Shown here one piece after another: positions 31,871 through 35,744 of a DNA stretch of 35,744 nucleotides. Within the stretch, counting starts at the first letter, position 1; every line of letters begins with the position of its first letter. The notes under the pieces are model-generated. The model ran no database searches, had not been told where the DNA came from, and saw only the letters and a list, made by a program, of their open reading frames with translations. The stretch lies in contig CAYVFC010000084.1 of assembly GCA_964450715.1 (NCBI GenBank), positions 1-35,744 of the forward strand, written 5' to 3'. The position numbers and the translations under genes were made by a program. Source of the stretch: CAYVFC01 sp964450715. GTDB taxonomy: Bacteria; Myxococcota_A; Polyangia; Polyangiales; JAFGIB01.

Positions 31871-32693
31871 ATGATGCCCCGAATCGAGCAGCTTGACCGC
31901 TTCCTGGCGGCTCTCGCTGCTCAAGTGGGCGTACCGTAAGGTTCTTCTCTAGAATGCCATTTCGTTCCTCCATTGCCGGAATCGGCCGGCGGTTTTGCGA
32001 GGAACGCGTCAATTCATTTCACCCCGGTTTGTGCGACATTTCTTATTGGACGATGCACCAGTTGCAAGGCCTGGGCGCTCTTTTGGGAAGGTGCCGAGGC
32101 CGTGTTCCCCGGCGGCACGCTGCTCATGCGCCGGCGCTTCGGCGTCCCGCGCGATCCGCTCGACGTCGCCTGCCGGTGTCAGCTCGCGGTCACCCGACCG
32201 GCGAGCTCACCCGACCGGCCTCGATGCCCTCCGGCGGCGACTCTCGGCGCACCGGTCTGCCCGCGATCCCGTCGATCCGCTTCGCGAGCGCCTTGCTGAC
32301 TCGATCAGACGCGTAGAGCGTCGCTTGAGGTCGCTATCTGAACCCCGCGACCGGTGACCGGCGACTCGATCGCGCTCGCTTCCAGCAGGTGCTCTCGGGG
32401 CGACCCTTTCGGTGAAGGGCCGCGTTCATTGAGCCGTTGCCATCACCTCTGTCGATGTTAGGCATATGAACTATTGATTTTGCCGGATGCGTATCTGTTG
32501 CGACGGTTGGAACTAGAGTGTCGCCAACAAAGGTTGCGGGTGTGCTGCGTCCAATTCAATGCCGGAAAGAGCGTAGGCGCAAGACGCGCGTCAGGGCCGT
32601 TTTCCCGACGTGATTAGCTCGAACGATGTTGCTGAACCGTTCGAAGCGTCGGATCTCCGCCCACAACACAACGATCAGTAAGGAGTATAACGC
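31871..32693. other. Non-coding or degraded stretch outside attR
   Basis: Several overlapping short open frames occur between 31954 and 32357, but they have no recognisable domain, no ribosome-binding site and arginine-rich compositions typical of GC-rich non-coding frames. The stretch contains the first copy of a 57-bp repeat (32002-32058). The last ~230 bp are less GC-rich and include the upstream region of the pectin-acetylesterase-like gene. Confidence 0.5.
32002..32058 (+). repeat. 57-bp imperfect direct repeat, copy 1
   Basis: Aligns without gaps to 34460-34516 (offset 2458 bp), starting GAACGnGTCAATTCATTTCA and ending TGGACGnTGCAC. The first 38 bp differ at three positions. The two copies bracket the gene at 32694-34214. 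Confidence 0.7.
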
Positions 32694-34214
32694 ATGAAAC
32701 CTTCTCATATTCGTTTTACCGCCGTGGTCGCCGCGCTGATCATGACGAACTGCGATGGTACGGATTCGGCCGGCGGACAGACCGGACCGGTCGCCGGCGG
32801 CGGAACTGACGGCGTGGCAGGCTCAGTCGCGGGAGGCTCCGGCGTCGCCGTTACCGGCGGAATCGGCGCCGTCTCCGGAGGAGAAGGAGGAGGCGGCGGC
32901 GGAGGGATTGGAGGAGGCGGCGGAACGGGCGGCGTCATATCGAGCGGAGGCTCGGGCGGAGGCGTCGCCATTGCCGGCTCGAGCGGCGACGGCGACGGGG
33001 GCACGTCAGTCGGCGGGGACGGCGGAGGCGGAGCGGGCGGTGTCGATCCCTTCGCGAACCTCGCGCCTTCCACCCGCAATCCCGGGTATCCGTCGTTGGC
33101 CCCGGCGGTCGGAGAGCCGCTGCCCAGCGGCGCGGCGGGCACGTGGACTTATCAGGAGGTCGCCGGCGCTATCAGCCGGGACGGATCCCCAGCGGGATTC
33201 TATTTCAAGTACAGCAATACCATGAGCAAGAATCTGCTGATCTACCTGGTCGGCGGCGGAGCGTGTCAGAGCAGCTTCTTTTGCACCATCAACCCCCCAA
33301 ACAAGGACTTCAGCCTCCTTGCCGAGAGCGCAATGGATGGAATTGCGAACTTGACCGGCCCCACCCCTGAAGCCCAGGACCCCAGGCTGCCCAGATGGCA
33401 AAGCGGCATTTTCAAGGATGACCCGTCCAACCCGGTCAAGGACTGGAACATGGTATATATCCCGTATGTCACGGGCGACGTGTTCGCGGGCAACAAGCCG
33501 AACGGGTCGGTCCCGGGCGTGACCGGAACTTTTCAGTTCGTCGGCCGGGAAAACATGAAGAAATTCATAGCGCGCATCGTACCGACCTTCTCCGACGCGA
33601 AGGTGGTGCTGTTGACCGGATCGAGCGCCGGCGGAATTGGCGCTTTAATCAGCAGCCCTTTGGTAGTTGATGCATTTATCGACCAGGGCAAGGGCGCCCG
33701 GGTCTTCGTGGTGGACGACGCCGGCCAGATCTCTGACGACCAGTACCTGGAGGTCTGTCTGCAAAAACGGTGGCGGGACATCTGGAACTTGAACGAGAGC
33801 TTCCCCGCCGAATGCACCGGCTGCTTCAACGCCGACGGCGGCGGCATCGTGGCCGGATTCCTGGCTCACCTGATCGAAAGATATCCGGGCAACCTGCTCG
33901 GCGGCCTGGTCGGCTGCAACGACGACGAAATCATGGAGATGTTCTTCGCCGACGAAAACGACAACTGCACCGGCGCGGCGCCGTTCAGCCTCTGGAATTA
34001 CGACCAGCAGCGCTTCAAGGACGGGCTCAAGGACCTCATCGATAACCACATGGAGCGAATAAGCACCTACATCTGGGCCGGCAGGCTGCACCAGAACCTC
34101 TTCCAGACGGCCAGCGCCGACCGTTTTTACCAGAAGAACGGCCTGAGCAAGACTCCGGCTGAATGGTTGAAAAACCTCCTCACCGGACAGGAGGAACACC
34201 TGGGTACGCCGTGA
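32694..34214 (+). CDS. Exported pectin-acetylesterase/Notum-family serine esterase
   Basis: 506 aa, ATG 32694 behind AAGGAG. The N-terminus (MKPSHIRFTAVVAALIMTNC) is a signal sequence; Cys20 might be lipidated, but the residues before it (MTN) depart from a standard lipobox. Residues ~21-125 are a Gly-rich tether (GGEGGGGGGGIGGGGG type). The catalytic domain matches the PAE/Notum family: NLLIYLVGGGACQSSFFC near the start, the segment DWNMVYIPYVTGDVFAG, the nucleophile elbow LTGSSAGGIGA with Ser311, VFVVDDAGQ, and LHQNLFQTASADRFY near the C-terminus, which supplies the catalytic His. Paired cysteines (CQSSFFC, CTGC, CND...C) suggest disulfides. Plant and bacterial relatives remove acetyl groups from pectin; animal Notum removes a lipid from Wnt, so the ester substrate is open. 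It is transcribed alone and flanked by 57-bp direct repeats. Confidence 0.85.
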   Translation: MKPSHIRFTAVVAALIMTNCDGTDSAGGQTGPVAGGGTDGVAGSVAGGSGVAVTGGIGAVSGGEGGGGGGGIGGGGGTGGVISSGGSGGGVAIAGSSGDGDGGTSVGGDGGGGAGGVDPFANLAPSTRNPGYPSLAPAVGEPLPSGAAGTWTYQEVAGAISRDGSPAGFYFKYSNTMSKNLLIYLVGGGACQSSFFCTINPPNKDFSLLAESAMDGIANLTGPTPEAQDPRLPRWQSGIFKDDPSNPVKDWNMVYIPYVTGDVFAGNKPNGSVPGVTGTFQFVGRENMKKFIARIVPTFSDAKVVLLTGSSAGGIGALISSPLVVDAFIDQGKGARVFVVDDAGQISDDQYLEVCLQKRWRDIWNLNESFPAECTGCFNADGGGIVAGFLAHLIERYPGNLLGGLVGCNDDEIMEMFFADENDNCTGAAPFSLWNYDQQRFKDGLKDLIDNHMERISTYIWAGRLHQNLFQTASADRFYQKNGLSKTPAEWLKNLLTGQEEHLGTP

Positions 34215-34234
34215 CGGTCCTGTTTGGCACGCGT

Positions 34235-34286
34235 GGGAATACGTTCCCGGAGTACTCGTAAAGCTGGGCGATGGGAATACGTTCCC
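34235..34286. repeat. Tandem 38-bp repeat with hairpin core
   Basis: GGGAATACGTTCCCGGAG begins at 34235 and again at 34273. Each core GGGAA-TACG-TTCCC is a perfect 5-bp hairpin with a UNCG-like tetraloop context. Located 20 bp after the esterase stop, so termination or mRNA 3'-end protection is plausible. The remaining part of 34287-34653 shows no gene apart from the repeat copy at 34460. Confidence 0.55.
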
Positions 34287-34459
34287 GGAGAACCTGTAGA
34301 GCGGGGCGATAGCGGCGCAGCCGAGAGGGGGCGTGGCGCTGACAAAGGGCGGTGGTTTGGAGCTGTGGGACGCGGTGTAGCGATGAAGGACGGGTGTTGG
34401 GATGCGTAGGGGATACTGCGGACGCACCTTTAGCGCCCAACTCATATTGTCGCGCTTGC

Positions 34460-34516
34460 GAACGTGTCAATTCATTTCACCCCGGTTCGTGTGACATATG
34501 CAAATGGACGCTGCAC
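34460..34516 (+). repeat. 57-bp imperfect direct repeat, copy 2
   Basis: Second copy of the repeat at 32002-32058, downstream of the esterase gene. On the minus strand it reads through TTGACA, but no -10 at a suitable distance was identified. Confidence 0.7.
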
Positions 34517-34653
34517 GGATTCGGTGTGCCTGATTCCGCCCAAAAAGCGGTAGTGGCCGAACAATACCGTGTTCCAGAACATTCTCGAGAAGACCGAACG
34601 GGTAGCGTCTCGAACCAGGCGTAAGGATTCGCATCGCCCGCGAAAAGCGCGTT

Positions 34654-35535
34654 CTAAAACAGGTGTCTTTGCAGGAAATCTCCCTGCCTCCGCACGAATT
34701 GCGAGAACATTTCGCCGGTATACGGTTCGAAGTGGTTGCAGTCCATCACCACCAGTTCCCCGTGCGGCAACTTCGCGGCGCACGCCTCGATCGCTTCGAT
34801 CGGAATCAATGAATCCCGCTTTCCCGCCATGATCAAAACAGGAGCCTTGACGTTGCTCGCCTTGTCTGTCGGATTGTACGAGGCGATCTTGATGAATAGA
34901 CGCGAGGCGAGCTTGTTTTCCCAGGTCTTGTCGTCTCCCACGATCGACATGTAACCGTCATAGCATTCCTCGGTATTGAGCGCGGCGAATGTTCCCGGAC
35001 GACCGACAACGGGCGAATAGTGCGGAGACATGCCCAGCGCGCCCCGCGCCATGTCATACAATCCGTATATCGTGGCCTGGAGAATGTGGGAGAGACTGTT
35101 GACCCTGGCCGATGCCCGGCTATCGACGTGGGGAACCTGTGAAACGACAGCCGAGATCCGCTCGTCATCGGCGGCCGTCGTGATCACGTGTCCGCCGGAA
35201 AACGACGAACCCCAGAGCGCGATCCGACCGGGGTCGATGTCCTTTAGGGTTCGTACATGGGAGATCGCCGCCTTCCAGTCCTCGACGTGCCGGTAAGGAT
35301 TGACGATATGTCGCGGAAGGCCGTCGCTTTTTCCGAAGGTTCGGTAATCGAACAGAAGCGCGGCGATGTTCCTTTCCAGGAAATGCTCGGCATATGGCAA
35401 GAGGCCGAAATTCTTCTGGCCGGCCATTCCGTGCGCCATGACGACGACCGGCGGCCGCGTCGCCGACTCGGGCAATAGCAGATCTCCGTCGCATCGAATT
35501 CCCGCGCAAAAGAAGTCGGACTTTTTTGTGATCAT
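34654..35535 (-). CDS. Alpha/beta hydrolase, dienelactone-hydrolase/acyl-esterase type
   Basis: 293 aa, ATG 35535. No signal peptide, so cytoplasmic. Features in order: VVVMAHGMAGQKNFGL (oxyanion HG at 35-36), ALLFDYRTFGKSDG, then the nucleophile elbow IALWGSSFSGGH with Ser111 as the likely nucleophile, PVLIMAGKRDSLIP with the catalytic Asp at about 254, and VVMDCNHFEPY with the catalytic His at about 272. The usual GxSxG reads GSSFS here, with the fifth Gly replaced by Ser, as seen in some peptidase-like or thioesterase-like subgroups. The substrate is unknown. It is the last gene of a minus-strand pair: the stop codon of the upstream gene (35602) is 66 bp before its start, suggesting co-transcription. 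Confidence 0.85.
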   Translation of the reverse strand: MITKKSDFFCAGIRCDGDLLLPESATRPPVVVMAHGMAGQKNFGLLPYAEHFLERNIAALLFDYRTFGKSDGLPRHIVNPYRHVEDWKAAISHVRTLKDIDPGRIALWGSSFSGGHVITTAADDERISAVVSQVPHVDSRASARVNSLSHILQATIYGLYDMARGALGMSPHYSPVVGRPGTFAALNTEECYDGYMSIVGDDKTWENKLASRLFIKIASYNPTDKASNVKAPVLIMAGKRDSLIPIEAIEACAAKLPHGELVVMDCNHFEPYTGEMFSQFVRRQGDFLQRHLF

Positions 35536-35601
35536 TTCACGTCTTCCCTTGGCCCGCTCCGGGGCGCGTACGCGCCGCGTTCCGGCGCGTACGCGGTTTG
35601 A

Positions 35602-35744
35602 TCATAAGCCCGCAATTCTTTTCATGATATTCCGCACGACCGATCGGGGCAGAAACGGCGCGATCGTCTGAAATAGACCCGAGGAGAAATTTTCGGCTCT
35701 GTCCGGATATCTCACCTCAAAATATAGGATAACTGATACGAAGC
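35602..35744 (-). CDS. 3' end of a gene running off the window edge
   Basis: An open frame of about 47 codons from the window edge to TGA at 35602-35604, ending ENFSSGLFQTIAPFLPRSVVRNIMKRIAGL. The amphipathic basic C-terminus (FLPRSVVRNIMKRI) resembles tails of short-chain dehydrogenases, but this is too short to assign. It is placed upstream of the alpha/beta hydrolase on the same strand. Confidence 0.4.
   Translation of the reverse strand, partial: FVSVILYFEVRYPDRAENFSSGLFQTIAPFLPRSVVRNIMKRIAGL

Noticed and set aside
31954..32357. Overlapping short genes just beyond attR
   Set aside because: Three frames overlap, none has a Shine-Dalgarno or a domain, and one includes the 57-bp repeat in its coding sequence.

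Overview
The window reads as GC-rich chromosomal DNA of a myxobacterium or close relative (Myxococcota/Deltaproteobacteria). The basis is the set of gene types: very large Ser/Thr kinases fused to ATPase, helical-repeat and GAF-like regions; an FHA-domain enhancer-binding-protein homologue; Gly/Ala-rich lipoproteins; and a secreted Cys-rich protein with repeats of the kind annotated as the Myxococcus cysteine-rich repeat. No database search was possible, so the taxonomy is inference.

Left flank (1-7344). A HelD-like helicase (minus strand, TTG start behind a consensus Shine-Dalgarno) is followed by a multi-spanning membrane protein that resembles presenilin/signal peptide peptidase but has Glu in place of the second catalytic Asp. 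Next come an FHA / degenerate GGDEF-like / AAA+ / Fis-type regulator without a GAFTGA loop, and a convergent SspB-like ClpXP adaptor ending in LRVVK. After a repeat-rich gap lies the tmRNA gene ssrA, so the adaptor for ssrA-tagged proteins sits next to the gene that encodes the tag.

Integrated island (7345-31816, about 24.4 kb). A 26-bp direct repeat formed by the 3' end of ssrA brackets the block: attL at 7345-7370, attR at 31791-31816. Just inside attL is a tyrosine integrase with an excisionase-like HTH gene overlapping its ribosome-binding site. Phased GTCTCCA heptamers occur near both ends and look like integrase or Xis arm sites. No conjugation or replication genes were recognised. Cargo, in order: two unknown proteins; a small palindromic element resembling IS200/IS605 ends; a kinase-ATPase-GAF giant; two duplicated promoter/leader blocks, each driving a GDSL/SGNH lipoprotein plus one further exported protein (a Cys-rich protein, and a PHB-depolymerase-like esterase); a PhoB-type winged-helix/ATPase regulator; a second, divergent kinase-ATPase giant with a broken Walker A; and a three-gene abiEi-abiEii-lipoprotein operon in which the AbiEii toxin carries a C-terminal WYL-like domain.

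Right flank (31817-35744). There is about 0.9 kb without a convincing gene, then a pectin-acetylesterase/Notum-like exported esterase bracketed by a 57-bp direct repeat, an alpha/beta hydrolase on the minus strand, and the 3' end of a further minus-strand gene.

Working model (inference): the island pairs intracellular sensing giants with a regulated set of surface lipoproteins and esterases. Three CAGAAT-type repeats at exact 11-bp spacing occur in both duplicated promoter regions and are plausible targets of the island's own PhoB-type regulator. The AbiE operon next to attR probably acts as an addiction or phage-defence module.
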